DNA of 64,000 nt from Methylobacterium sp. Leaf99 (GCF_001422375.1 NZ_LMMU01000001.1:1421481-1485480); one strand, 5' to 3'; shown: positions 1 through 10,722, numbered from the stretch's first letter. Notes: generated by a model from the letters alone, not told the origin. A program made the numbers and translations.

Positions 1-284
1 CTGTGTTGTGCATCGCACGCGACTGCTCCGAGCGCAGTTAAGCACGCAGCAGGGTTAACATTTCCTTGCCGCCGCCCTTCGCAGGGCCACGACCAGCCCC
101 CCCGTTCGCCTCCCGGGCCGCCGTCGCGTCTCGAGGCGGGCGGCAACGCTCGAAACTCAACAGCGCCATGACGGGCAGACAATAAGTCACTCATCTGATC
201 TTCCATTTAACGAAATTTTTACTAATAGTTTATAATAATATCTCAGTCTATCAAATATGAATCCGATGCCTCGGGAATCGCGCC
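1..284. other. Upstream region of the chemoreceptor gene
   Basis: No gene is recognised here. The last 100 bases (about 180-260) are markedly A/T-rich against a GC-rich background, which fits the promoter of the chemoreceptor gene that follows. I could not define clear -35/-10 boxes. Confidence 0.4.
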
Positions 285-1538
285 ATGAAAATCCGCAGGT
301 CGATACTTGGTGCATTGCGCCGAACGCACGACGTTGAACGGACCGAATTCGCGCCTCAGATCGATTCGGAGGCGGTGCTGAATGCCCTCCCGGTGAATGT
401 CCTCGTCCTGGACCCAGTCAGCGCCAACATCACCTATGCCAACCGGCGCAGCATCGAGACGATGCACGCCCTGCGGGAATACCTGCCGAGGGAGGTCGAC
501 CCCGACCGCATGATCGGGACATCGATGGACGTGTTCCACAGGAACCCCCGTCACCAGCGCAGCATCGTCGCCGACCCGTCGCGCCTGCCCTGGCGGACCA
601 AGATCCGCCTGGGTCCCAAGACCCTCGACCTGCACGTCTCGGCGGTGATGTCACAGGGCAGCTACGTCGCGGCCGTGCTGTCCTGGGCCGACGTGACGCC
701 GTTCACCGACGCGATCTCGGCGTTCGACGGCGCGATCCAGACCGCCCTCGATACCGCCGGCGGCGCGACGAGCACCCTGCGCGACTCGGCCCGGCAGGTG
801 CTGGAGAAGACGGGAGAGACCTCCCACGCCGCCGCGACGGCCGCCACCGGAGCGGTGGGCACCTCGGCCAACGTCCGCACGGTGGCCGAGGCCGTCGAGC
901 AGCTCAACGTCGCCAACGCCGAGATCACGCAGCAGATGAACCGGTCCCGCTCCGTCACCAGCGAGGCGGTGGAGGAAGCCCGCCAAGCGGTCGCGAGCGT
1001 GCGGGCCCTCAGCGAGAACTCGAATCATATCGGCCAGGTCGTCGGGATGATCGGCCAGATCGCCAGCCAGACGAACCTGCTGGCCTTGAACGCCACCATC
1101 GAGGCGGCCCGCGCCGGACCGGCCGGACGCGGATTCGCCGTCGTCGCCAGCGAGGTCAAGGAGCTCGCGGCCCAGACGGCGCGGGCCACGGACGACGTCT
1201 CGCGGCAGGTCGCGATGATCCAGACCGCGACGACCTCCACGGCCTCCACCATCGAGCGGATCGCCGGCATCATCGCCCGGATCGACGAGAGCGCCCTCTC
1301 GGTAGGGTCGGCGGTCGAGGAACAGTCGGCGACCTCCACGGAGATCCGCCGCAGCGTCGAAGAGGCCTCGGGTCGGACCGAAACGGTCAGTTCCAGCGTC
1401 GCGGCGGTGGCGAAGAGCGCGACGGATTCGGCCAGCTCGGCGCAAAGCATGCTGAGCGCGACGGCGGAACTCAACCGCGAGATCGACGCCGTGGCGGCGG
1501 CGGTCAAGCTCTTCCTCGGCGAAGTCCGCAAGATCTGA
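285..1538 (+). CDS. Soluble PAS-type methyl-accepting chemotaxis protein
   Basis: Predicted cytoplasmic chemoreceptor of 417 residues that would signal to CheA/CheW. Residues about 30-140 look like a PAS-type sensory domain ([15 protein letters not shown]). Residues about 200-400 form the long coiled-coil signalling domain, with the highly conserved hairpin tip around 246-300 ([20 protein letters not shown], then [15 protein letters not shown]). No transmembrane segment or periplasmic domain is visible, so it should sense an internal cue such as redox or metabolic state, possibly with a cofactor in the PAS pocket. The usual AGEAG at the tip is AGPAG here. It stands alone, away from other che genes; flagellar structural genes lie 10 kb downstream. 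The ligand cannot be read from sequence. Confidence 0.9.
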   Translation: MKIRRSILGALRRTHDVERTEFAPQIDSEAVLNALPVNVLVLDPVSANITYANRRSIETMHALREYLPREVDPDRMIGTSMDVFHRNPRHQRSIVADPSRLPWRTKIRLGPKTLDLHVSAVMSQGSYVAAVLSWADVTPFTDAISAFDGAIQTALDTAGGATSTLRDSARQVLEKTGETSHAAATAATGAVGTSANVRTVAEAVEQLNVANAEITQQMNRSRSVTSEAVEEARQAVASVRALSENSNHIGQVVGMIGQIASQTNLLALNATIEAARAGPAGRGFAVVASEVKELAAQTARATDDVSRQVAMIQTATTSTASTIERIAGIIARIDESALSVGSAVEEQSATSTEIRRSVEEASGRTETVSSSVAAVAKSATDSASSAQSMLSATAELNREIDAVAAAVKLFLGEVRKI

Positions 1539-1642
1539 GGCGGCTCCCCCTCGAACGGAGCGCAGGCCGCATCACCGGGCCTGCGGGGCGAAAACCGGTT
1601 CGCGGCCGGGGGTGGTGCCCTATCCCGGCATCGCCCCGGCCT

Positions 1643-2089
1643 TCACGCCGCCGGCACCGGTCCGGCGGCGTCACCCTCGGGCGACAGAACGCGGCGCAGG
1701 GCATCGGGAAGGCGGATGGCCCGGCCGTCTCGCACGCAGGCGACGACGACCTCGGCCTTCACCAGGAGCTCGTCCCCGCGCCGGACCTCCTGGGCGAGAT
1801 GCATCGAGGCGCCCTTCATCGCAGCCGTCCAGGTCCGGATGTCCAGGAGGTCGTCCATTCGCGCGGGCTTGGCGTAGTCGATCACCATCCGGCGCACGAC
1901 GAAGTGCAGGCCGGCGGCATCCCGGTGCAGGTCGGACTGGTCACCGGCCAAGCCGCGCAGCAATTCGGTGCGCCCGCGCTCCATGAAGCGCAGGTAGCTC
2001 GCATGGTAGACGAAGCCGGAGAAGTCGGTGTCCTCGTAATAGACCCGCACGGGCTGACGATGGACGCCGGGGAGGTCGGTTTCGCTCAA
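1643..2089 (-). CDS. ybgC: Acyl-CoA thioesterase YbgC (Tol-Pal associated)
   Basis: A 148-residue hotdog-fold thioesterase of the YbgC/4-hydroxybenzoyl-CoA family. The signature YEDTDFSGFVYHASYLRF near residues 18-35 contains the catalytic aspartate (DTD) and the conserved YH. Family members hydrolyse short-chain acyl-CoA or act on acyl carriers linked to envelope lipid metabolism, and usually lie between ruvB and tolQ. Here the gene follows ruvB on the same strand about 37 bases later, keeping that half of the context. The next gene in that direction is a chemoreceptor on the opposite strand, not tolQ, so the Tol-Pal operon is not attached. Confidence 0.88.
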   Translation of the reverse strand: MSETDLPGVHRQPVRVYYEDTDFSGFVYHASYLRFMERGRTELLRGLAGDQSDLHRDAAGLHFVVRRMVIDYAKPARMDDLLDIRTWTAAMKGASMHLAQEVRRGDELLVKAEVVVACVRDGRAIRLPDALRRVLSPEGDAAGPVPAA

Positions 2090-2126
2090 GGGCGGCTCTC
2101 CTGTGGCGGGGCTCGAAGGGACCCCA

Positions 2127-3248
<1,122 letters not shown>

Positions 3249-3372
3249 ACGGACTCTCGGTGGGGCCCGGCGGGGCCTGCGTCCAGCAACTGTTGTCGGG
3301 GCCGATGTCGCACACCAGCCCGGATCGCGCTACATTCGCGGCGTCGGCGGATGGCCGTCGGGGGAGCTCACG

Positions 3373-3957
3373 ATGGACAACGCGTCCGCCGAGTTCGAGA
3401 GGATGGATTTCGACGACTTCGAGGAATTGCTGGCCGACAAGCCGCGCAACGAGCGCTGGGAGTTGATCGGCGGCCGCGTCGTCCGGATGATGGTCGGCGC
3501 GCGCTGGGAGCACGGACGGATCGTCCAGAACATCGCAAGCCATCTGCATCAAGGCTTTCGGGCGAAAGGATCGTCCTGCCAGACGTTTGCCGAGACGTTC
3601 TACCTGAAGAGCCGCCCCCTCGACGGGGCGTTGTTACCCGACGTTCTCGTTGTGTGCGGCGGCATCGAAGCGGGCGCCACTTCGGTGGACAATCCCACGG
3701 TGCTGATCGAAGTGGTCTCGCCCGGCACGGAAGCGCGCGACCGCCTGGAGAAGTGGCGGATCTACCAACAGCTGCCGGCCCTGCAGCACTACGTCCTTGT
3801 GGCACGGGACCGACCACACCTCGAGGTTTACGATCGGGTCGATGAAGCCTGGAGCGGCTTTCGGGTTATCGAGGGCATGGACGCGACGCTCGAACTCGTC
3901 GCGATCCAGGCGTCCCTGCCCTTGAGCGAAGTCTATTGGAGCGTCTTCGGCCCCTGA
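3373..3957 (+). CDS. Uma2-family (DUF820) putative endonuclease
   Basis: A 194-residue protein of the Uma2/DUF820 family, which has a PD-(D/E)XK restriction-endonuclease-like fold. Visible family landmarks are ERWELIGGRVV near residue 30, LLPDVLVV, PTVLIEVVSPGTEARDR and EKWRIYQQLPALQHYVLVA. I chose the ATG at 3373 because the upstream in-frame extension overlaps ruvB antisense and has no family similarity. The biological role of this widespread family is unresolved, and it often behaves as accessory DNA. It sits between the divergent ruvB and the convergent bfr, inside what is an uninterrupted ruv operon in many relatives. Confidence 0.82.
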   Translation: MDNASAEFERMDFDDFEELLADKPRNERWELIGGRVVRMMVGARWEHGRIVQNIASHLHQGFRAKGSSCQTFAETFYLKSRPLDGALLPDVLVVCGGIEAGATSVDNPTVLIEVVSPGTEARDRLEKWRIYQQLPALQHYVLVARDRPHLEVYDRVDEAWSGFRVIEGMDATLELVAIQASLPLSEVYWSVFGP

Positions 3958-3964
3958 AAAATCC

Positions 3965-3985
3965 CGCGGCGCCCGAAGCGCCGCG
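3965..3985. terminator. Bidirectional hairpin between the Uma2 gene and bfr
   Basis: A perfect 8-bp stem CGCGGCGC / GCGCCGCG with a 5-base loop lies between two convergent genes, 8 bases after one stop and 16 before the other. This is typical of a shared intrinsic terminator, although the U-tract is weak on both sides. Confidence 0.6.
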
Positions 3986-4000
3986 AGAGACCCTATCATC

Positions 4001-4498
4001 TCACTCGGCTTCGGGCGCGATGGGCTCCAGGCCGCCGATGTGCTTCTGCGCGTAGAGCGGCAGGCCGACCTGGGAGATCAGTTCGAGCTGGGTCTCCAAA
4101 AAGTCGATATGGCCTTCCTCGTCCTCGGCCAGATCCTCGAACAGGCGCTTCGACACGCGGTCGTTGATCGAATCGCAGTACTTGGCGGCCTCGAGATAGA
4201 GCGCCCGCGCCTCGGTCTCGGCGGCGAGATCGCACTCGATGATTTCCTGCACGTTCTGGCCGATCCGCAGGGGATCGAGTTCCTGCAGGTTGGGGAAGCC
4301 GTCGAGGAACAGAATGCGATCGACGAAGCGATCGGCGTGGTTCATCTCCTCAATGGATTCCTTGCGCCAGAACTTGGCCAGCTCGATGTAGCCCCAATCA
4401 TTGAGCATGCGGAAATGGAGCCAGTACTGGCTGACCGCCGTCAGTTCGCTGCGCAGTCCCCGATTGAGGTACTCGACGACCTTCGCATCACCCTTCAT
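4001..4498 (-). CDS. bfr: Bacterioferritin
   Basis: Haem-containing iron-storage protein, 165 residues. With the ATG at 4498 the numbering matches the family exactly: ferroxidase ligands Glu18, Glu51, His54, Glu94, Glu127 and His130 are all present, and Met52 is the haem ligand. An AAGGGAG ribosome-binding site lies about 9 bases upstream; an in-frame start 18 codons further up (4552) lacks family similarity. The subunit forms 24-mers that oxidise Fe(II) and store ferric mineral in the cytoplasm. The ferredoxin gene bfd lies just upstream on the same strand, so storage and release of iron are probably co-expressed. Confidence 0.96.
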   Translation of the reverse strand: MKGDAKVVEYLNRGLRSELTAVSQYWLHFRMLNDWGYIELAKFWRKESIEEMNHADRFVDRILFLDGFPNLQELDPLRIGQNVQEIIECDLAAETEARALYLEAAKYCDSINDRVSKRLFEDLAEDEEGHIDFLETQLELISQVGLPLYAQKHIGGLEPIAPEAE

Positions 4499-4558
4499 CC
4501 GCCCATTCTCCCTTGAGGCACCGTGGCCGGAAGGGAGCGTGGCACCTCGCACAGGCGC

Positions 4559-4828
4559 TCAGGCGGCGATCCCTTCCTCCGCAGTTTGGAGCTTGACCAA
4601 ACTACAGCCCGTTGCGCAAGTCGTCGAGCACGCATGGCCGGCCTCCTCGAGGGCGGCTTGCAGGGCGTTCTGCATGATCGACCGGATGGTGCGGGCGCAG
4701 CGCCCGCATTTCGGGCTGCAGCCGAGGCAGGCCTGGACCTGGGCCGGCGTGCGGGGACAATCCGGGCCGCGATGGAGGCAGGCGCGGACCGCGTTGTCGG
4801 ACAGGACGTTGCAGGAACAGACGATCAT
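4559..4828 (-). CDS. bfd: Bacterioferritin-associated ferredoxin, (2Fe-2S)-binding
   Basis: An 89-residue BFD-like protein. The N-terminal CSC (Cys4, Cys6) and the later CGRC (Cys41, Cys44) supply the four cysteines of the [2Fe-2S] cluster in Bfd-type ferredoxins, which pass electrons to bacterioferritin to mobilise stored iron. Extra cysteines (CLGC, and CSTTCATGC near the C-terminus) go beyond the minimal Bfd pattern; the C-terminal extension is of unknown use. It is transcribed in the same direction as bfr and about 60 bases upstream of it. Confidence 0.85.
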   Translation of the reverse strand: MIVCSCNVLSDNAVRACLHRGPDCPRTPAQVQACLGCSPKCGRCARTIRSIMQNALQAALEEAGHACSTTCATGCSLVKLQTAEEGIAA

Positions 4829-5033
4829 GCGGGACCGAAACTCGCGCTGGGCATCGTGCCGTTGGGGAGGATGCCGGGGCCTAGGGCCCGACCCCTGTCT
4901 CGAACGCTAGATTAGAATCACTAGAAACTGCTGTCTTTACAGGACCTTAGAGGCCCGGGGCGAATCTGGCAATGTCCGTGCACGCCGTCAAGGGCACAAT
5001 TGCATTGGGCGCCAACGATCCCGCGCGGGCGTT

Positions 5034-5651
5034 TCAACGGGCGAGTTCGCGAAGCCCCAGCCGGATCAGGGTCTTGGCCTCGGCGCCCTCCCCCGCGCCC
5101 GCCAGCACCACCGCGATGGCGGCCGAGGCCTGCACCGGGGCATAGCCGAGATTGACCAGGGCCGAGACGGCGTCGGCCACGGGCTGGGGCGCGGAGCGGT
5201 CCTGCACGGCGCCGTTGAGGGCGATGACGGACGGATCGATGGGGGCGTAGGCCGGGGCCTTGTCCTTGAGTTCGGCGACCAGCCGGGCGGCGAGGCGCGG
5301 GCCGACGCCGGGTGCGCGCGCGACGGCAGTCTTGTCGCCGAGGGCGATGGCGGAGGCCAGAGCCTCCGGCTCCAGCACGGAGAGCAACCCGAGGGCCACC
5401 TTCGAGCCGACGCCCTGCACGGTCTGGAGCAGGCGGAACCACTCGCGCTCGGGATCGGAGCGGAAGCCGTAGAGGCGGATCATGTCCTCGCGGACATGGG
5501 TGTCGATGGCAAGGCTCGCGGCCTCGCCGATGGCGGGCATGCGCTGGAGCGTGCGGGCCGAGCAATGCACCACGTAGCCGACCCCCTGAACGTCGAGGAT
5601 CACGAAGTCCTCTCCGTAGGAATCCACGACGCCCTTCAGCTTGCCGATCAT
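5034..5651 (-). CDS. ruvA: Holliday junction DNA helicase subunit RuvA
   Basis: A 205-residue RuvA. The N-terminal OB-fold ([22 protein letters not shown]), the helix-hairpin-helix region ([18 protein letters not shown] and [19 protein letters not shown]) and the small C-terminal domain that contacts RuvB ([17 protein letters not shown]) are all visible. RuvA tetramers hold the four-way junction and recruit the RuvB motor. ruvC lies upstream on the same strand, but a PilZ gene and an oppositely oriented YceI gene separate them, so the three ruv genes cannot form one simple operon here. Confidence 0.96.
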   Translation of the reverse strand: MIGKLKGVVDSYGEDFVILDVQGVGYVVHCSARTLQRMPAIGEAASLAIDTHVREDMIRLYGFRSDPEREWFRLLQTVQGVGSKVALGLLSVLEPEALASAIALGDKTAVARAPGVGPRLAARLVAELKDKAPAYAPIDPSVIALNGAVQDRSAPQPVADAVSALVNLGYAPVQASAAIAVVLAGAGEGAEAKTLIRLGLRELAR

Positions 5652-5725
5652 GCGAAGTCTCTTATCAGAGGGGACGGGGCGGTGTCCGAGGATTGGCCGG
5701 GCGGCCCGGAGAACCGAGGGGCGAC

Positions 5726-6454
5726 ATGAAGCATGGATCCGTCACCAATCCGCAGGCGCGCACCGGCCGGACGGGCCCGAGCAGGGCGCCCCTGGGCAAG
5801 GCCGCCCTGGGCAAGGCCGCCCTGGGTAAGGCCGCCCTGCGCAGTAGCACCGTTCTCGCCCTGACGCTGCTGGGTCTCGCCGGCCCCCACGCGCAGGAGA
5901 CGCCCCCGCCGGCCCCCACCACCGACCCGACGCAGGTCCGCTCCGGGGCCTACCGCCTCGATCCGGCCCACGGCAAGATCACCTGGTCGCTCGGCCACCT
6001 CGGCTTCTCGACCTATTACGGGCAGATCACCGACGTGGCGGCGGAGGCGAGCCTCGACGCGAAGGCCCCGGACAAGAGCCGCATCAGCGTCACCGTCGGC
6101 ACGCCGAGCATCACCGGACTCAACGACAAGCTCGACGCCCACCTCAAGAGCCCGGACTTCTTCGACACGCAGAAATTCCCCACGGCGACCTTCGTCAGCA
6201 CCTCCGTCGAGCCGACCAGTCCGACGACGGCGCGGGTCAACGGCGAACTCACCCTCAAGGGGGTCACCAGACCGGTCTCGTTCGACGCCACCTTCAACCA
6301 GGCCGGGCTCCACCCCGTCGACAAGCTCTACACCGTCGGATTCGACGGGCGGGCGGTGATCAAGCGCTCGGAGTTCGGGATCACCGCCTACCTGTCGATG
6401 GTGGGCGACGAGGTGACCCTGCGCCTGGAGGGCGAGTTCAAGGCGGTACCCTGA
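5726..6454 (+). CDS. YceI-family periplasmic lipid-binding-like protein
   Basis: A 242-residue secreted protein of the YceI/polyisoprenoid-binding family. The mature part begins near [19 protein letters not shown] and continues with the lipocalin-like strands typical of the family ([44 protein letters not shown]). These proteins bind isoprenoid-type lipids in the periplasm; a specific role is not known. The N-terminal export region is unusually long and holds three copies of a 15-base unit encoding LGKAA just before the hydrophobic core. Its start overlaps the promoter side of ruvA, to which it is divergent. Confidence 0.88.
   Translation: MKHGSVTNPQARTGRTGPSRAPLGKAALGKAALGKAALRSSTVLALTLLGLAGPHAQETPPPAPTTDPTQVRSGAYRLDPAHGKITWSLGHLGFSTYYGQITDVAAEASLDAKAPDKSRISVTVGTPSITGLNDKLDAHLKSPDFFDTQKFPTATFVSTSVEPTSPTTARVNGELTLKGVTRPVSFDATFNQAGLHPVDKLYTVGFDGRAVIKRSEFGITAYLSMVGDEVTLRLEGEFKAVP
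5792..5836 (+). repeat. Three tandem 15-bp units inside the YceI export signal
   Basis: The unit CTGGGCAAGGCCGCC is present three times (5792-5806, 5807-5821, 5822-5836; the last copy has T for C at one position). Each encodes LGKAA, extending the positively charged n-region before the signal-peptide core. The unit length keeps the frame. Confidence 0.95.
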
Positions 6455-6476
6455 CGGCCGGCCGCGCCGGGCGATC

Positions 6477-7052
6477 TCAGAGGGTGATGTGCTGGTCGAT
6501 CGCCTGGGGGGCGAACGCCCTGTCGAACACCGCGCCGATCCCGTGCTCGAAGTGACGGGCGACGCGGGCCGCCGTCCGGCCGATGGTGATGGGCGCGCCG
6601 ATGGCGATCTGCACGTCGAGGGTGAAGGCGACGCCGGACGCCGAGACGTTGAGAAGCCTGGCCGGCACGATCCGGCCATCCGCGAGTTCGACGGTCACGT
6701 CGGTCTCCAGGGGCGTCACCCGGGGATGGACGCGGACGGGGGCGGTCGCCTCCTGCTGCTCCGAGAGCAGGCGCAGTTCCCGGGCGACGCTGGCGACGGC
6801 CTGCTGTTTCGCAAGGAGGCGGACGACGAAGGCGTGGTCACCGATGCTGACCACGCGGGTTTCCACGGCGCCGATATGGCGGATGTTGCAGGTCAGTTCC
6901 TCGTCGACGAGCGGGGTGGTGGCGGAGCGGAAGTGAATTCCGTCCGGGGAGACGATGTCCGTCACGGCGTAAAACTCGGAGCGATCCCGTCCCCAGCACA
7001 GGGCCGGGACGACCACCGTGTGGTGATGGGGTTTCGCGTGCGGGTGTCTCAT
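6477..7052 (-). CDS. PilZ-domain protein
   Basis: A 191-residue protein whose C-terminal half (about residues 100-185) matches a PilZ domain, with the conserved NVSASGV (D/N-x-S-x-x-G type) motif. PilZ domains commonly bind cyclic-di-GMP, but the upstream RxxxR half-motif is not clear here, so binding is uncertain. The N-terminal half resembles a YcgR-like accessory segment. I chose the ATG at 7052, which has a GTGAGAG-type ribosome-binding site; longer in-frame starts at 7079 and 7217 exist. Its stop lies close to and convergent with the YceI gene. Possible targets in the window are the flagellar motor and the Pel polysaccharide cluster, but nothing links them directly. Confidence 0.72.
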   Translation of the reverse strand: MRHPHAKPHHHTVVVPALCWGRDRSEFYAVTDIVSPDGIHFRSATTPLVDEELTCNIRHIGAVETRVVSIGDHAFVVRLLAKQQAVASVARELRLLSEQQEATAPVRVHPRVTPLETDVTVELADGRIVPARLLNVSASGVAFTLDVQIAIGAPITIGRTAARVARHFEHGIGAVFDRAFAPQAIDQHITL

Positions 7053-7267
7053 CGCTCTCACTGTGCCGCTCGCGGGCATCGTAGGATCGGGAGTCTTTCG
7101 ATCGCTCTCGCGGGATAGGAAGAGTTGTAGCGATTCCGTCGAACGACGGGCCCTTCCTCCCGGACCGGGCGCCCCCGCGGATGGGGCCTCCCAGTTCCGG
7201 GCGGCCCGAAGCGCCACCCTCAGCCCGAACCGCCAGGTGGCGTCCCGGTGCGATCAGCCCGGTGCGA

Positions 7268-7837
7268 TCAGCCCGCTTTGGCCAGGGCCGCGGCGATGCG
7301 GGCGGCGGCAAGCGCGCTCATCCCCGGCACGGGGGCATGCCGGCTCTTGAGGGCGTGGGAGGCGCGGTGGTTGGCGTGGGTGACGGCGATGGCCAGGGCG
7401 TCGGCGGCATCGGCCGTCTTGAACTCGGCCTTCGGCATCAGGAACTTCACCATGGCCTGGATCTGCACCTTGTCGGCGTGACCGGCCCCGCAGACGGTCT
7501 TCTTGACGAGGTTGGCGGCGTATTCCGACACCGGCAAACCCGCCAGCGCCGGGACCAGCAGGGCGATGGCGCGGGCATGTCCGAGCTTCAGCGTCGCCTG
7601 GGCGTCCTTGTTGACGAAGGTCTCCTCCACGGCGACCTCGTCGGGGGAAAACCCCCGGACCACCCGGCTGATGCCCTCGTGCAGCTCGCGCAGGCGGAGC
7701 GCCAGGGGCAGGTCGCCATCGGAGGTGACGACGCCGCAATCGACGTAGGCGAGCTTGGTCCCCGTGACGGTGATCACGCCCCAGCCGGTGCGGCGCAGTC
7801 CGGGATCGATGCCGAGGATGCGGACGGGAGCGGTCAT
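7268..7837 (-). CDS. ruvC: Crossover junction endodeoxyribonuclease RuvC
   Basis: Holliday-junction resolvase, 189 residues. The N-terminal [14 protein letters not shown] carries the first catalytic Asp, [21 protein letters not shown] the catalytic Glu, and [14 protein letters not shown] the last acidic cluster. The ATG at 7837 gives the standard N-terminus; a 17-residue upstream extension is possible but lacks similarity. It is separated from ruvA by the PilZ and YceI genes. Its own promoter probably lies between it and the glnII terminator. Confidence 0.96.
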   Translation of the reverse strand: MTAPVRILGIDPGLRRTGWGVITVTGTKLAYVDCGVVTSDGDLPLALRLRELHEGISRVVRGFSPDEVAVEETFVNKDAQATLKLGHARAIALLVPALAGLPVSEYAANLVKKTVCGAGHADKVQIQAMVKFLMPKAEFKTADAADALAIAVTHANHRASHALKSRHAPVPGMSALAAARIAAALAKAG

Positions 7838-7937
7838 GCGTGGTGGCCCTGGAGCGCGCGGGTCGCGCCGGCGTCGAGCGTTAGGCACATACCGTGAACG
7901 GACCGTTTCGCCAAACCCCTCCCCCCGAAATGCGAAC

Positions 7938-7963
7938 GGCGCGGCCCCGCGAAGGGCCGCGCC
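7938..7963 (-). terminator. Hairpin terminator downstream of glnII
   Basis: A perfect 10-bp stem GGCGCGGCCC / GGGCCGCGCC with loop CGCGAA lies 31 bases past the glnII stop codon. On the minus strand it is followed by a short T-containing stretch. It would insulate glnII from ruvC. Confidence 0.65.
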
Positions 7964-7994
7964 GCGCTCTGGAGGATCGGGAAAGCCGGTCGCC

Positions 7995-9035
7995 TCAGGC
8001 GGCCGCGGAGACTCCGGCGGCGGTGGGAACCGAGGCCACGGTCTTCAGGATCTGCGAGGCGATCTGGTAGGGGTCCCCCTGGCTGTTGGGACGGCGGTCC
8101 TCCAGGTAGCCCTTGTACGCGTTGTTGACGAAGCTGTGCGGCACGCGGATCGAGGCGCCGCGATCGGCGACGCCGTAGCTGAACTCGTTGATCGCCGCGG
8201 TCTCGTGCTTGCCCGTCAGGCGCATGTGGTTGTCGGGGCCGTAGACGGCGATGTGGTCGTCGAGGTTGTCCTTGAAGGCGGCCATCAGCGCCTCGAAGTA
8301 AGCCTTGCCGCCCACCGTGCGCAGGTGCTCCGTCGAGAAGTTGGCGTGCATGCCCGAGCCGTTCCAGTCCGTGGCACCCAGGGGCTTGCAATGGTACTCG
8401 ACGTCGATCTCGTAGCTCTCGCACAGGCGCTGGAGGATGTAGCGGGCGACCCACATCTCGTCGGCGGCCTTCTTGGAGCCCTTGCCGAAGATCTGGAACT
8501 CCCACTGGCCCTTGGCGACCTCGGCGTTGATGCCCTCGTGGTTGATGCCGGCGTCGAGGCAGAGGTCGAGGTGCTCCTCGACGATCTTGCGGGCGATGGA
8601 GCCGACTTCCTTGTAGCCGACGCCGCAATAGTACGGTCCCTGGGGCGCCGGATAGCCGGAAGCGGGGAAGCCGAGCGGACGGCCGTCCTTGTAGAAGAAG
8701 TACTCCTGCTCGAAGCCGAACCAGGCGCCGTCGTCATCCAGGATGGTGGCGCGCTTGTTGGAGGCGTGGGGGGTGACGCCGTCCGGCATCATCACTTCGC
8801 ACATGACCAGGACGCCGTTCTTGCGGGTCGCGTCGGGGAAGTGGCGCACGGGCTTCAGCATGCAATCGGAAGAGCCGCCCTCGGCCTGCATGGTCGAGCT
8901 GCCGTCGAAGCCCCACATGGGAAGCTGATCGAGGGTCGGGAAGCCGTCGAATTCCTTGATCTGCGTCTTCCCGCGCAGGTTGGGGACGGGCGTGTAGCCG
9001 TCCAGCCAGATGTATTCGAGCTTGTACTTCGTCAT
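7995..9035 (-). CDS. glnII: Glutamine synthetase type II
   Basis: A 346-residue eukaryote-like glutamine synthetase (GSII), which makes glutamine from glutamate, ammonia and ATP in the cytoplasm. Family landmarks include [13 protein letters not shown], the acidic [35 protein letters not shown] and [14 protein letters not shown] [19 protein letters not shown] occurs in rhizobia and relatives alongside the ordinary GSI, and is not controlled by adenylylation. The ATG at 9035 follows a GGAAGAGAG site. A sigma-54 promoter and an NtrC-like dyad lie upstream, and the small gene gstI is divergent, together giving the standard nitrogen-regulated arrangement of Rhizobiales. Confidence 0.96.
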   Translation of the reverse strand: MTKYKLEYIWLDGYTPVPNLRGKTQIKEFDGFPTLDQLPMWGFDGSSTMQAEGGSSDCMLKPVRHFPDATRKNGVLVMCEVMMPDGVTPHASNKRATILDDDGAWFGFEQEYFFYKDGRPLGFPASGYPAPQGPYYCGVGYKEVGSIARKIVEEHLDLCLDAGINHEGINAEVAKGQWEFQIFGKGSKKAADEMWVARYILQRLCESYEIDVEYHCKPLGATDWNGSGMHANFSTEHLRTVGGKAYFEALMAAFKDNLDDHIAVYGPDNHMRLTGKHETAAINEFSYGVADRGASIRVPHSFVNNAYKGYLEDRRPNSQGDPYQIASQILKTVASVPTAAGVSAAA

Positions 9036-9119
9036 CGTGAAGTCTCTCTTCCGTTCGCGGTGCGGACCACCGCCGAGCGCGGACCGTCGACCGCCCCAGG
9101 GAACTGCCGCCCTCGCAAA

Positions 9120-9135
9120 AGCATTTGCTATGCCA
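9120..9135 (-). promoter_or_regulatory. Sigma-54 (-24/-12) promoter of glnII
   Basis: Read on the minus strand the sequence is TGGCATAGCAAATGCT. It matches the sigma-54 consensus TGGCAC-N5-TTGCA with the invariant GG and GC exactly 10 bases apart. Transcription would begin near 9109, leaving a leader of about 74 bases before the glnII ATG. This predicts nitrogen-limited expression through NtrC and RpoN. Confidence 0.8.
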
Positions 9136-9208
9136 ATCAAACCTAGATCCGTTCGCCCGTCGGGACCGGCTAAGTCCCCCTTGGGATCCAGCCTTCGGAT
9201 GCGGCATT

Positions 9209-9225
9209 TGCCCAGCAATTGGGCA
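9209..9225. promoter_or_regulatory. NtrC-like enhancer dyad
   Basis: TGCCCAGCAATTGGGCA is an inverted repeat with 6-base arms and a 5-base spacer, the same geometry as NtrC sites (TGCACC-N5-GGTGCA). It lies about 90 bases upstream of the glnII -24/-12 element, a normal enhancer distance, and between glnII and gstI, so it could serve both. Confidence 0.6.
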
Positions 9226-9504
9226 TTTTGCATTGTTTTTCATCATACGATGCCCATGCCATGTTCTTGAGCAGACACAGCGAAGCATAGGCTCGATATC
9301 GGCACCTCGAAATCTCGTTTACCCCGAACGAGGATTTCCCCATCGAACTATTGCATCGCGTTTTAGCAATCGCCGGCATGCGCATATTTCCGGCAGATGC
9401 GCGTTTTATTCGCGTCAGGCCGCGCATTCCCAGGGCAGAGGGTCTATGTTGTGCTCAGCGTTCGAGCGGCGCCGTCGGTGCCGCTCCCAGGGAGACTCAG
9501 TTCG

Positions 9505-9696
9505 ATGACGCCGTCCGCCACGCGTGAGACCGCCAAGATCTACGCCTTCCCGACCGGGGGCCGCCTCGGCGCGGACCGCCGCGAGGCCAGCCGCCCGCGC
9601 GGCGAAACGAAGGCGATGCAGCCACCGGCCGCGTTCGCCGCCTGCGGCTATCATGAGGCCGCCCTGGTGGACGCGGACCGCTCGCGCAAGTCCTGA
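9505..9696 (+). CDS. gstI: GstI-type inhibitor of glnII translation (DUF2735)
   Basis: A 63-residue protein with the DUF2735 N-terminus (MTPSATRETAKIYAFPTGGR), an RGETK motif and the C-terminal GYHEAALVDADR. In Rhizobium leguminosarum a 63-residue protein, GstI, is encoded divergently from glnII and reduces translation of glnII mRNA under ammonium sufficiency. Gene length, divergent position and family all agree here, so the same role is inferred. The ATG at 9505 has an AGGGAG site 8 bases upstream; a longer reading from 9397 has no similarity in its extra part. Confidence 0.82.
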   Translation: MTPSATRETAKIYAFPTGGRLGADRREASRPRGETKAMQPPAAFAACGYHEAALVDADRSRKS

Positions 9697-9702
9697 CGGC
9701 GA

Positions 9703-10647
9703 TCAGACGCCGAAGATCGACCAGCCGAGGCGCCGGGTGAGGGTTTCGAGGGCGATCCGGCCGAGGTGGGAATTGCCCGAGGCGTCGAGGCCGGGGGACC
9801 ACACGGCGATGGAGGCACGCCCCGGCGCCACGGCCAGGATGCCGCCGCCGACGCCGCTCTTGCCCGGCAGGCCGACGCGGTAGGCGAACTCGCCCGACCC
9901 GTCGTAATGGCCGCAGGTGAGCATCACGGCGTTGATGCGGCGTGCCCGCTCCGCCGAAATCACGGAATGGCCCGTCGAGGGCATCCGGCCCGAATGCACG
10001 AGGTAACGCCCGGCCCTGGCGAGTTGCCGGCACGTCATGCTGATCGCACAGTGGTGGAAGTAGACGCCCAGGGTGAAGTCCACCGGGTTGTCGAGGACGC
10101 CGAAGGATTTCATGTAATTCGCGAGCGCGACGTTGCGGAATCCCGTGCGGAGTTCCGAGGCCGCCACCGCCTCGTCGATGGTGATGCTCGGGTCCTCGGC
10201 CAGGAACTGCATGAAGCGCAAGATCTCGCCCAACCCCTCGCGCGGCTGATGGCCCGACAGAATCACGTCGGTGACCGCGATGGCGCCGGCGTTGATGAAC
10301 GGATTGCGCGGGATGCCGCGCTCGCGTTCCAGCTGGACGATGGAGTTGAACGGGCTCCCCGATGGCTCGCGCCCGACCCGGCGCCACAGGCGGTCGCCGA
10401 CCATGCCCAGCGCCAGGGTCAGGGTGAACACCTTCGAGATGCTCTGGATCGAGAACGCCACGTCGGCGTCGCCCCCGGCCGCGACCACGCCGTCGGCATC
10501 GATGACGACGAGGCCGAAGGCGCCCGCATCGACCCGGGCGAGCTCCGGAATGTAGGTGGCGACCTCGCCCCGGTCGGGCCGCGCCCGCATCTCCTCGGCG
10601 ATCTCCCGCACGACGGCGTGCAGGTCGGGGCTGGGGCTCTGCGGCAC
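9703..10647 (-). CDS. glsA: Glutaminase
   Basis: A 314-residue serine-dependent glutaminase of the beta-lactamase-like GlsA family, which converts glutamine to glutamate and ammonia. The nucleophile motif S-x-x-K lies in [10 protein letters not shown], followed by [22 protein letters not shown], the ...NYMKSFG region and the C-terminal [11 protein letters not shown]. It is convergent with gstI and encoded beside the glnII/gstI pair, so a small glutamine-metabolism neighbourhood is formed. Length is close to the family norm (about 305-310). Confidence 0.95.
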   Translation of the reverse strand: MPQSPSPDLHAVVREIAEEMRARPDRGEVATYIPELARVDAGAFGLVVIDADGVVAAGGDADVAFSIQSISKVFTLTLALGMVGDRLWRRVGREPSGSPFNSIVQLERERGIPRNPFINAGAIAVTDVILSGHQPREGLGEILRFMQFLAEDPSITIDEAVAASELRTGFRNVALANYMKSFGVLDNPVDFTLGVYFHHCAISMTCRQLARAGRYLVHSGRMPSTGHSVISAERARRINAVMLTCGHYDGSGEFAYRVGLPGKSGVGGGILAVAPGRASIAVWSPGLDASGNSHLGRIALETLTRRLGWSIFGV

Positions 10648-10722
10648 GGCGGTCTCACGCGGGCTGAAGGGATTTCCCGACGCGACGCAATGAAACTGCC
10701 AAGCCCGGTCTCGACGGGAGCT

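Noticed and set aside
3373..3957. Uma2-type gene as evidence of an insertion sequence
   Set aside because: No terminal inverted repeats, target duplications or transposase were found around it. The family is common as a stand-alone gene.
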